Below are positions 22,109-32,988 of a DNA stretch of 64,000 nucleotides, one piece after another. The stretch comes from Hypoxylon rubiginosum. Its lineage: Eukaryota; Ascomycota; Sordariomycetes; Xylariales; Hypoxylaceae. The notes beneath the pieces are model-generated. The model was not told the origin of the DNA and searched no databases. It saw only the letters and a list, made by a program, of their open reading frames with translations. The stretch lies in assembly GCA_902806565.1 (NCBI GenBank), contig CADCXA010000027.1, positions 1,674,001 through 1,738,000 of the forward strand. Direction: 5' to 3'. How positions within the stretch are numbered: the first letter of the stretch is position 1; every line of letters begins with the position of its first letter. Made by a program: the position numbers and the translations under genes.

Positions 22109-25100
22109 GTATCCGGTAGGTTGGAGTTTTCGTGATGGAATGTGCCTTGCGTCCACGACTAATTTCCGCAATTAACTATGCCGTGTCTGGTGTGACACCC
22201 GAAGGATTTACTGTCAGTAACCGCGATAGGGCTTGACAAGCTGCAGCTATTCAGGTTTGTGCCGTCCGATAGTGAGCTCCCTTGCTTAGGGAGGGGAGTC
22301 CCTGTTACAATTGCGAGTTCGCCGCCGAAACTAATTGTGAACCGAATAGACCGTATACTTGCTTCGTCTACCACATACACGGCTGCAGGTGATAGCTGTA
22401 AGTTAGCGTGGCTCTATTCTAGGAGAGACTCTTGAGGTCTTGAGGCGAAAAGAGAGAGTAAAAGAGACCAATTAAGGCCAGACAACGTTGAGAAGTGGGA
22501 ATATGGTGTTAGTCACAGTTCAACCGGCGGGCAATTCGAACCGTTTGTGACTTTCTAGATCATACCTTCTTTGGGATTGTTTGCGAACCAAAACTCAAAA
22601 TGTTGACTTGGAGATGAATTGGGAAAATCGGAAATCCTGGAAATCCTGGAAATCCTGGAAGTCTGAAAGTCTGGGACGACACTGACTCTGACTTACAAAC
22701 AAAGACGCAGGCCGTGGTTGCAAACACAAACACGTAGGTATATCGTGTATCGTACGTTCGTATGCTGTATATCGCTACCTAATAGGTGTAGGTATAGGTG
22801 TATGCGTACATATTGTATTCACTTTTGCCTCCAGGAAGCCGGCAGGGCTTGCTTTATAATATGTTCTGTCTTGGGATGTCCCTTTGAGCCACGGTTCATC
22901 TGGTTCATCTGGGTCCGTTTAGGGTCCATGGGGTCCATGGGGTCCATAAGGTGGTCAGTAGGTGGTCCATGGATCTGGCCAGCATTCAGCATATGCAGCA
23001 TATTGCAGGGTGGATTATGTCGTGGCGGCAGCAATCCCATTAGGACGATGCCCGGGTACCACGGGGGGGCCTGTCACTAGGACCTAGGACGCGGAAGGCG
23101 TCAATAGAAGCGATGCACATCATCAACTTGGCAACTTAAGCAGCTTAGCAGCTCTAAACAGCCACCATTGCCGTTTCTCCCAATTGGCTGGGCGAGAAGA
23201 AGACCTGGTTTCCACCTTTTCCACCCTTTCCAACCTTTCCACCCGTTCCCCAGCTGGCCCGCTGCAAGTTCAGGTATTGGTTCAAAATCGCGGCACTTTG
23301 CGAAACTAGACCGATAGTCCCAAGGCTGGAGCGGTCACGCACTGGTTTCTTTTCTCTTTTTTCTATTTTCTATCCCGACAAACTTCCATCCCCTGTCAGC
23401 TACCGTTACTCGAAGGGGAAACCGTAGCGGTCTACCTGTCTACTCTGGATACTACTCTGTAGGTCTGTGTGTACATAGTATTGACTGTTACTTATTTCAC
23501 TCAAGTCTACAGTCCTTCGAAAGAAAAGAAAAGAAGAAAAGTGCTTTATAATCTATCCGTGACGTAACTTGTCGCGAGGTTTGCGCCAGGTTGAGTCATC
23601 TCATGATATGGATATCCTACGTTGTAACATGTCGACGGGGAAAAGCACCACTTAGGGTGTGTGTGTCTGTGTTTGATTCAATATGGAGATCTGGAATCTT
23701 GGCTCCCGACCTTTTCAACTTCCGACTTCCAACCTCGCCGCCCCCGCAAAGCCCACTGCAAACCCATCGACGGGTGGGTGCGGCAAACCGCCTTTTCTGT
23801 TAATGAAATACTATACTTCTCCGCCTGTCCGCAGCGGCCAGTTTCCTAATTGGAAGAAGAAGTGAAGAAGAAAAGAAGAGGTAAAAAAGAAAGTAGGTGT
23901 GTATAGCATCGCTCCGTTCATCCTATAGAGAAGCCCCACACAACCTTGGAAACTTCAAAGGGAAAAGACATGTTGAGTCGGCAAGTGGCACAAGAACACC
24001 GCTCAGTCCTCGTCTGCCATTGGCTCACACTGCCCACGAGATGCAAGATCCAAGGATCGACCACAGGTTAACCGAGTCGGGAGCGGAAGGGAAAAATACA
24101 GTAGGAACGCGAAAGCCGACTTCACGATAGTTGGCATAACTCGCTTCAACCTACCGCACCGAATACTGAATGGACAGAGACACACCAAACCGCCATTCTA
24201 GCATATAGCATATAGTAAATGCCCACCCCGTGCTGGCGTGCTGGCGGGGTAAGCGATGAGTATACGTCACGTCACTCCCATTAGTAAAAGGAAACTGGCC
24301 TCTGGAAGCTCGTCCCTAATAGAACTGTACGAAATAATCCCGCGGGTCTATCAACTCCGATATCTACTGGCTTATTGACGTGGCCACATTTAGCCAGCCT
24401 ATGCGAGCCCGTCGACTACTGCTAGGTTATGTATTTAGGTAGACCAACGGAGCGCGCGGGGTGGCAACAAGTATGTACTTTCTATATTGTAGTTTCTATG
24501 AGGTAGGCTTACTGAGAGTTATAACTCGAGGGAATCGGCCATGGGCTCTAAAATTAGACAAGTTTAAAGTGGTCTGGCATTCCCGTCGAAAATATGTTCA
24601 TGAAGATGTTCGTCAAGTATTGCTCTGACTTTCCTACCTCATCAGTCATACAATTTGTTGCCAAGACTCGAAGGTTGGCATTGCGTGCCAAGCACGAATG
24701 TGCAAACCCCTGGAACGAAGCTGGGAGAATTGGAAGAAGCGGATTGGACGGATTGGATATGGCTGGAGACAATTGACCGACCGTGACAGTTGGCAGCCGT
24801 TGTGCCTGCATTTGGCCTGACCGCATCGAAAATCGAAAATCACACAGCAGATATCAGATATCGGAAAAGACCATTGGCTGCTGGTCAATAGCCACGACAC
24901 TTTTTACATTTCTAGCTCCTAGCCCCTAGCCCCTAGCCTCTAGCCCCTAACCCCTAACCCCCAACGGTCGGGTACAGTCTAGCAGGTCCAGCAGTGGGAG
25001 AGCAGGGAAATATTTTCTTCTCTTCCTTGTCTTTGCATGCCTATCTGTTCCCCGGTTGCTATCTTCCAATGATTATTCTCATCGCGCCCAACACTACGGT

Positions 25101-25433
25101 AAGATGCAGTAGTTCTAATTATTCAGGATCATGTCGTCTTACTGGCATCGTCTTACTCATCCTGACGCCCTCTCCTGAATATGCTATGCAATTGAATCCT
25201 AGTTTTCCCCCCCTGCGCCACGCGTTCGTCCCTTGCAGCTTGCAGATAGTTCGTTACCGCGTCGGTAATCTTCTTGTTGGAGCCAACGCGACGGTTTTCG
25301 GCTGTGTCAACATATTAGGTAGGTAGCGAGTGATGAGTAGGCCTTCTCATGCATGCTGTGTTGGCCCGGGCGATATGTGGTCATCGGCCGTCCATTCGCT
25401 GACCGCTACCTTACCATCGGTCAGGCAGCCTTA
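22109..25433. other. 3.3-kb intergenic region with simple repeats
   Basis: No gene is supportable. The region holds short tandem words: AAATCCTGG repeats around 22632-22665, GGTTCATCT at about 22892-22912, GGGGTCCAT at about 22926-22947, and a telomere-like tract near 24911. The part next to 22108 should contain the promoter of the Rab-GAP gene, and the part next to 25434 the 3' end of the DIL gene. Confidence 0.45.
24911..24964 (+). repeat. Degenerate 7-bp tandem repeat, CCCTAGC/CCCTAAC type
   Basis: About seven units of CTAGCYC changing to CTAACCC occur head to tail. The last units match a telomere-like CCCTAA word plus one C. It lies in the middle of genic DNA, so it is at most an interstitial telomere-like tract, or simply a microsatellite. 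Confidence 0.6.
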
Positions 25434-28042
25434 TCATACTTCCTCATTCTCCCAATCCTTCTCGCCAAACATTGGTCGGTTGGAATTGCCACTCACTTCC
25501 AACTTATCTAGGAACTCAGGTGGGATCGTTGGAATGTACTTTCTCTCGCGCTCCCGATTAACCCCTCCGAATCCGGCCCCATATGATATGAGCATGTCCG
25601 TGACAGTTGGAAGGGTAAATGGTAGCATCATGGAGGGATCGAGATTGATCCCATCTGGGATGTCGTCGTCTGAGTCTTGATCTGGGTTTGGCGTACCTTG
25701 CATGCTCCCTGGTGTTTCCGCATTGTACCCGTTGGATGCGCCCTTAACGGGTGTCGATGGTATGCTACCTGGCAAAGGGGATACTGTCCTTCTGCGATCC
25801 CTTCTAAGTGCGGCCTCCTTTTGAATGGCGTCGAGGTATTTCATGGCGCTCTTCGGCAACCCCTTTTCTCCAACCTCTGGCCGATAGTTCTTGGCAGCAT
25901 ATATCAACTGCTGCGGACTCAACCGTTTAAGCTGCTGGAGTGTGCCGACTAAAGCTTCTAGATCTTCTGGGTCTAGGGATGAGAAACATTGTAGCCACTG
26001 AAGAAGCTGGACGACAGGAGCCAGATGTCTGCGCGCTGCTTCGACGGTGGTTTCGCCAGATGAGGTCGTCTCTCCGTGTTCGTAGTGCTCGGGCTGGCGG
26101 TTGTTAGACCTAGCCCAGTCCTCCAAGACCGAAACATTCATTCTAATCTGCATCGCTTTCGTTCTTGCAAGGTACTTTCTATTGTTCATTATCCGATTGA
26201 AGAGTTCCGCGCCCAACCAGTAGAGTAGCTGTGATATGATCTGCGCCGTTATAACGGAGTGAATATCATAGAGGTCGAGCACGAATAAGGTAGAGGATAA
26301 CAAAGATGTTACGTTTCGAGGAGCAGGTTTAGCACGCTGCTTGGGCGAAGGAGGTCGAAATCGCTTCTCAGGAGGTTCTTCTTTCACTTCCTTCTTCCTC
26401 TTAAAAAGCTTCCACTCGTGTTGGAAAGTGACATCGTTGAGTCCGGGAATGGTCTCGTGGTCTAGCATCGCAGAGTCTAGCACCTTGTCTAATCGTCTTT
26501 CTGCATCTCTGACAATGAGAATGAATATCTCGTTAATGAGTTCCGCAAGTTGAGCTTGGAACTCGGTCGTCGCCTCGACTAGGCCGGCGTCTTTCTTTAG
26601 ATAGTGTAATAATAAGGTTGCGTTCGACATCCAAAAGGCTAGGATCGTCATGTCCCATTGATGGGCTTCGACAACTTCGTTAATTTTATCTTGAGCGGCA
26701 ACGAGTAAATTTTCCAGCAACTCGTGGCTAGAGTGGTAATGAGCATATCGCGCGCTGAGAAATATCATGTTTGCCGGAACGGGCTTCTGAGACGGTGATC
26801 GCTGAGGCTGCATGTTGGTAATGATAATATCCAGAATCCTATCCAAGTCGCTGTCTTGGAAAACGAACATCTGGTCGTGCAAACATCGACTCCAGTCAAA
26901 TTCTTGTTGCTCTTCTTCGAAATCATCCACAGGCTGTCAAGGTCAGTAAAGGGGTCGAGGTGCTGTTTTCAGACAGGGGCGTCTTACCTCCGGTTGGTCG
27001 TCAATTCCCATGTTGCCTAGGTCGACCTCCAGGTCTCGCGCGCTGTCCATCATCATCCGCCGACGTATTTCGTTCTCAGCCATTTCTTCCTCAAATCTAT
27101 CCTGGGAGAAACCTGGGTTGTAGAAGTCATCGGCCACCCCAGCATTCCCGATGCTATAGCCGTTGTCGTGTAGATAGAAGGACATCTCGCTGTCGGGTGC
27201 AACGAAGTCAAAGGCTGTTCTTCCCGAAGAAGTCTTCGCCTCGGCAGATGCTCCATTGTCCAGCAGGATCTTTGCGATGCCCTTGTGTCTGTTCGTCATT
27301 GCCCACATCAAGGGGCTCCAGTAGTTTCGGTCCTGTCTGTCTACATCCACTCCGGCATCTACCAAAGCCTGCACCACGGTTTCGTGTCCCTGAAATTCGT
27401 TAGCGACAACGATATAGGTTCGTGTTTCGAGAGGCAAGACTAACAAAGCAGCTCGCATAGACCAAGGCTGGCGTTCCATCTTCGTCTGGCGCATTGATAT
27501 CCACAAATGACCTCGCCTTGCCACCAAGTATCTTCTTCACGTTTTCCAGGTCGCCATTGCTTGCGGACATTACCAAAGCCTTTTGTAGCATCGTCTTCTT
27601 CTCTTCGTCTGATAACTTCTCGTCTGCTGCAATAGCATCTACGTCCCCGAAGGCCTCCCCTCCAAGGTGCTGTGCCTGCGCTGCGAGCATCTGCATCAGC
27701 CGTGTATCGCTATCGGGAGCGCCCTTCGTCAGTTCTTCGTCATAGTTAGGATCGTCGAGGCTAAGGTTGTTGAACTGAAGCGGTTTCGCGAGCATCGGGC
27801 TGGTTAGGAACTGCGACTGGCCTAGCGAGAAGTGGCCACATTTAGCACTCGACCGATTCCAAAGATAAAAGAGTCCCGGGTTACAAACCTTGCCAGCCAT
27901 CATACATCTCAGTCTCCTGTACTAGCTCTGCCGACACCATCCTACGGTCATCCAGAGACTTGGGGAGGTCGGCCGGGAGAGCACGAGGCTTCTGCGGCTG
28001 CTCCTCGCCGAACCCCCCGCCATCAGAATCCCCAAGATCCAT
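25434..28042 (-). CDS. Ankyrin-repeat and DIL (dilute) domain protein
   Basis: Four exons on the minus strand: 28042-27889, 27821-27445, 27389-26988 and 26933-25434. All phases are kept and the product is 810 residues. Residues about 115-250 hold ankyrin repeats, for example NGDLENVKKILGG, DEDGTPALVYASCFGH and DRQDRNYWSPLMWAMTNRHKGIAKILLDNGA. Residues about 315-690 form a DIL domain, the cargo-binding fold of class V myosin tails, interrupted by a basic linker (PPEKRFRPPSPKQRAK). The tail is acidic and disordered. Fungal proteins with this ankyrin+DIL layout exist without a motor domain; a role in organelle or vesicle tethering is inference. A five-codon uORF (28062-28045) ends three bases before the ATG. 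Confidence 0.87.
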
Positions 28043-28633
28043 CACTAAGTCGGAGAAGGCATAGGTGTATTTCGCTGAGAGAACTTGTTGGATCAGGTTA
28101 AAAGAATCATGCCTTCGAGGAGGGTTTCCTTATTGATGTGTGTCTTTCCTGTATATTGGGCTCCAAAGGTTGTGGATGTTCGTCATTCAATGTCTAGGTA
28201 GTATCAGTGTATGCACTAAACCAAGCATTCAGACAAGGCAGATAGTGCTAGGTGATACATGTAGCAGCCACCCACTGTTACAGCCACTAACTGTTACTGT
28301 TACTGCCACTAACTGTACCACTGCCACAATTCTAGGCATTGCATTATGTACTGGTCCGTGCACGCTCCTACCAAATCCTCCAAAGGAACTGGCATCCTAT
28401 CACCTCCCTACGACTTATCAACTCATTTATGCCAAAAATAATAATCTTCTACTGTAGGCATTCCTCCTTATACAATCCTATTGCATTTATATCTTTATAA
28501 AAAATAGTCGCAGTTTATTAATGTCTCTAAATTTAAGCCGATTCTTAGGCCTGATTGGAATATACCTAACCTATGTACATGTATATACCTACCTAGGTAC
28601 GTTATAAGTGATCCCTTTGTTGTTATGGCACTC
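28043..28633. other. Intergenic region between the ankyrin/DIL and allantoicase genes
   Basis: The segment contains the promoter of the ankyrin/DIL gene and the 3' end of allantoicase. It is AT-rich toward the allantoicase side and includes a TACCTACCTAGGTA word at about 28587-28600. No coding feature is seen. Confidence 0.4.
28045..28062 (-). promoter_or_regulatory. Five-codon uORF just upstream of the ankyrin/DIL gene
   Basis: ATG CCT TCT CCG ACT TAG ends three bases before the main start codon at 28042. A terminating ribosome would be placed almost on the main ATG, which could favour re-initiation or could dampen expression. The effect is untested. Confidence 0.35.
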
Positions 28634-29780
28634 TCAAGCAGACCTTTTCGCCAGTACGCGCAACCGCTTCACGCCACCGTCAGGAATAATGGTGAGTTTG
28701 ACGTGGGTAAAGGTTTTATCTTTTATAGTGCAGGCAAAGGCGTGTTCCTCATCAGGACCACACTTACTAGGCTCGAGCACCTCAGTCCATCCTTCGGCAT
28801 CCGCACCAGGCTCTCCATTCCCTTTCCATTCTATGGCGTCGATTTTCGTCTTCTGGGGAAAGTTTCCTCTGAAGAATGCCGTATCTACCACGAAACTTTG
28901 AATGAGCGCTGCGGCACCCAAGCGGATGATGGCCCAGTCAACATGTCCCTTGGTCCTGGATCGCGATGTTTCCCATCCGTCTCCCATATCCTTACCTCTA
29001 CCAGGCAGGATGAGGTTGTCCTTGGTGCCGAAATGCTGGTCGCTGCACGAGACTGCCACAGCGCCATTCTGAGCTGCAGCTAGGTCGAAGATGGCCTCCG
29101 TGTCCTCCGGAAAGACTGGCACTGCGTGGCCGAATAATCGGAACCTCGCAATACCTCCATCGGGATACATGTTCAGCCTAACGTGGGTATACTGCTTCGA
29201 GGTAGGGTCGTCCAGCTTCCAGCCGAATCGCTGCGAAGGGCCGCATTCTTGGATGCCCAGAATGGGTTCCCATTTTCCTTTGCTCCCTTTCCAAGAGAGA
29301 ACCTCGTCGTCATCCGAAGAGAAGCAACCCTCAACGGAAATGGCAGGGGCATGATTGCCGGAGAAGAATGCGGTATCGATTTCGATACCTTCCACAGTCC
29401 CGGAGGCGACGCCGAGCCGTATGACGACCCAGTCAAAGGGCTCTGGATTATGCCTTCTTGTTTCCCAGCCGTCGTACCAAGCACCCGTATAGACCATTTT
29501 ACCGGGCTGTCTTATAGGAGGCGTAGGGGTCACTAGGTTGATTGCATCGGCAAACCACTGATCCGAGAAACCAAGGATCTTGCCGCCCAGTGTTCCAGAG
29601 ATCAAATCTGTTAGAATGCGGGTTAGTCTAGGGGATCGTTGAATTCTGAATGACTGCTTCTTGCTTCATATCACGTGCTCACATACCGATGCAGCTGGAT
29701 CGGAAGGTCTGGTCGATATCACCCGAAGCGATCGGGGTAGCCTTGACGGCCTCTAGCTTATACTCGATGTCTTCTGTCAT
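28634..29780 (-). CDS. alc: Allantoicase (EC 3.5.3.4)
   Basis: Two exons on the minus strand, 29780-29687 and 29607-28634, give 355 residues, the normal size for fungal allantoicase. The enzyme splits allantoate into ureidoglycolate and urea in purine-nitrogen recovery. The protein is two copies of one jelly-roll module. Module 1 carries DGWETRR (about 77-83), DWVVIRLG and DTAFFSGNHAP. Module 2 repeats these as DGWETSRSR, DWAIIRLG and DTAFFRGNFP. Further paired blocks are THVRLNMYPDGGIARFRL and THVKLTIIPDGGVKRLRV. Domain order and length are complete and no break is seen. GATA words at 29796, 30018 and 30244 upstream fit nitrogen control by AreA/NIT2-type factors, but such words are common. 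No other purine-pathway gene is in the window. Confidence 0.96.
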
Positions 29781-30822
29781 TTTCTTATTACTAGTGATAG
29801 CGTGTGTTTCTGTAGGGAAATACTTGACGATGGTGATGCAGAGACGAACTATTTAACAGACAACTACCTATTGTACCCGTCTTAGAAGATGTCCTTCTGA
29901 GGAGCAGCCGAAGTCGGGTACCTAGTCGCTTTTGACATTGAAGTCTCGAATTCTAAATTAGTGGAACCAGCTCCGGAACGCGGCCACTCCCGTCCACTTG
30001 ATTCCTTAAAGCATAGAGATAGGTATTGTTGCTGGCTTCAAACACGGAAATGCTATAGGTTACCGGCAAATCACGAAAAATCGCCGGTTCCACGAACGGT
30101 ACGGAGTACCTATGACATATACAATATCACCTAGCACTACATGTAATTAATAACCCCTCCTATTTCTCTTACTCTCTCTACTTTCTGCTCCTTGAATTTA
30201 CCTACATGTATTTACTATGCCTTCTCAAAAGCTTAACCAATCTGATAGGGCAATTCTCTTTCTCACCAATTCAAATCCAAATCCAAATAACTAAACGAAA
30301 TGTGATTTTTAAGAAATACAGACACATAACAGAACTCATTGCCATACCAGGTTAGCTTAGGTATAACCACGCCAACCTTCCCGAACAAGGAATTAATTGT
30401 GCAACTCCCCCGCATCGTGCTGCGCTACAGAAGGCCCAGAAGGCCACAAAGGCATACGAGTGCTTAAGAATTCCGTGGCTCTGATAGGTCGAAGCTTGCC
30501 TCTAACAGTCATCCGTCATGTCCGTCATCGATGGTGAGCTCGATCCTCTTTGGAGAACGCCAGCCTTCTCTTATTCTCCTACCTGCCTACTTCCTCACAT
30601 ATGTATTCCGACTGTTAAAAAAAAGATGACGTGAAACAAAAACCTCCAACTACTCCTGTCAAGTTTCTGTTCTTTGAACCAGAGGTTTTCCCGTCTTGTC
30701 AGCTCTCTCTCACTTCGTTTGGAACTCCCCCAATCCCCCTCGTCATCAAATACCCGGCAGTGCGGTAGATCCTTGTTAAATAAATAAATAAATAAGGGTT
30801 ACCTTAATTAAAAGTTGCCAGA
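29781..30822. promoter_or_regulatory. Divergent promoter region between allantoicase and cytochrome b561
   Basis: The allantoicase start (29780) and the b561 start (30823) point away from each other. GATA words lie at 29796-29799, 30018-30021 and 30244-30247, the kind of site read by nitrogen-regulatory GATA factors. A (TAAA)n-like tract, AAATAAATAAATAAATAA, lies just before the b561 start at about 30778-30795. No other structure was seen. Confidence 0.35.
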
Positions 30823-31756
30823 ATGGCATCAGCGACTGGAATACCCCAACATCCCCCGATCAATTCGGACAACGACGGACAAGACGATCTAGAACCTCTT
30901 TTAGGTCGACCGGGAGATGCCTCACAAAGAGACAACGCTCCCATAGTAAAAAACCTCATCATTGGTACGATACTACCTATCCTACCTTTCTTGTCGTAGA
31001 TTTCCCCCTTGTTCTTCAGCTCTTTCCCCACAGCCTCAGTTCGAAGCGACCCTACCTATCGTAGCATATAGCTATTACGTACCTCTTATAATAATTATCC
31101 CATCTATTCCGTATTTCCATTGCTACTTCAATATGGCAAAGCTCATACAGTCGTCAGGCACCGGCGTAATCGCCGAGGCTGCTGGCATCCTGCTGGTAGC
31201 TTCAGTCTGGGCAGCGGTCTTCCTTAACGGTCCTCTGATCCTCTTCTCGGTGCACCCCCTCGCGCAATCGATAGGCTTGCTCGTCCTCATCCAGTCGATC
31301 CTCGTCCTACAGCCGACGCACACGGGCCAGCAGAAGGCGGTCGGCCAGAAGATCCACGCCGGCCTCAACCTCCTGGCCTTCGCCACCTTCGCCGTCGGCG
31401 TCGTCAGCATCGAGGTCAACAAGTTCGCGAACAACGGCGCCCACTTCCACTCCGTCCATGGGTACCTCGGCGTTATCGCCTCGTTCTGGCTCCTGGCCCA
31501 GTACGCCGTCGGCTTCACTATGTTCGGCGTCCCCGCGCTGTACGGCGGCGAGGCCAACGCCAAGAAGATCTGGAAGTACCATCGCATCAGCGGATACGTC
31601 CTGCTCCCCTTCCTCGCCGCCACCGTCATCAGCGCCACCCAGACCGACTACAACCTCAACGTTCTAGGACTCAAGCTGTGGGCCATGATCGTCATCTTCG
31701 TGTTGCTGATCGTTGGTGTTTACCCGCGCATCAAGAAGCATAAGCTGGGGCTGTGA
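30823..31756 (+). CDS. Cytochrome b561-type membrane protein
   Basis: Two exons, 30823-30964 and 31158-31756, give 246 residues with a 193-nt phase-1 intron. Residues 1-47 are a polar cytosolic tail including EPLLGRPGDASQRD. Exon 2 encodes about five to six membrane helices. Histidines suited to ligate heme lie in FSVHPLAQ, QPTHTGQ, GQKIHAG, FHSVHGYLG and WKYHRISGY. Proteins of this family pass electrons across membranes, often from ascorbate or another reductant. The protein ends in a basic tail IKKHKLGL. A second in-frame ATG at 31133, inside the intron, could start a shorter form lacking the polar tail. The identification rests on helix and histidine pattern rather than a full alignment. 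Confidence 0.82.
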
Positions 31757-32988
31757 ACGAAGACTAACCACTTGACGGTCACGGCGAAAATGCATCTCGC
31801 GGGAAGGGCAAATTCACAGCTCGCCATTCCCGTGAATTACAACACATGACAAATATCAGATGTCGATTTTCCGATTTCATTATGCCTCGAGGGCTTTTGC
31901 AAGCCGTATCTGGCAGGATCGTTTCGGTTTCTTGGAGCGCATTTTACGGTCTTCTACTATGGCCTAAAATCATGGGCCTGGGTAGCTTGGTGTTGGAGCA
32001 TTCGTTTTTTGCGGAGTTCTACGCAAAATTTTGAGGCTTGAGGTAGTCATATTTTTTGGCTGGGATTTGGAAGGTTGGGTAAAAATGATAAGCTTCCCAT
32101 ATTGTCAGAGTAGCAGGACTTCAGTAATGATTATGAAAATTGATCAAGCTCGTCGACTTGGTATTCTCGAGCGAAGCAGCTTTTCACTAGAAGGAACTTC
32201 TACGGAAGCCGCCCACCTACGCAGTATCTTTCCAATGCAACGTACACAACCTAGACGAGATAGTAGAATGCAGGTCCCGTAGAAAATCGGCGTTCCCCTC
32301 GTAGTTCTCTGTAGAATAGGAATCAGATTACAGTAACCCTTTCATATATGATTTCGAGCTAAGATGGTAGATGTAAGAGGTCGAACTCTGAAGATATTAT
32401 ATCCTAGGTGCTCGAGTAAGGCTTATAGTATATTTTAATCTACCAGTCATTAAACATTCCTAAGTTGATGCTCTAGCTGTACGTAGTTCGTCCCTTTTTA
32501 TTAATTTTTTTCTCGGGTTGCTCATGAGTTGAATCCCGGAGGTATCACCTCTTTCTCTTATATTTCCCCCCTTCTTACTTCCGTTGCTCATTTTAATGCC
32601 GTTCTTATAATTCTACTTGATCGGCCCTCATATCTCGCTTTTCTTTTAACTTCCCGCGCCCATGGTATACGTAATTTCAATCAGTTCGAATGATAGTAAC
32701 TACTATCTACACTGATGGACCATGGTAGGAACCTCGGGATAGGGACTAGGACAAGAGCACGGAGGGTCTTTTGTTGTATGTGCAAGTCTACGCCTGTACA
32801 TTTAGAACAAAATCGGAAAAAGGACAAAAGAGCCTGAAGTAGTAACCATTCAATTTATTAGCTAAGGCTATTTATTTCCCCTATGTACCGAAGGTACCTA
32901 TGCAATTTAAATAAATAAATAAAGCAAAGCAAGAACAATGTGTGCTACAATACTTCGAGCCGCTGGAAATGGAAACCCCGTTCGCCCA
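31757..32988. other. Intergenic region with convergent 3' ends
   Basis: Both flanking genes end here. The sequence is AT-rich with no supportable gene; the short open frames at 31846-32034 and 32031-32282 have no recognisable content. Confidence 0.5.
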
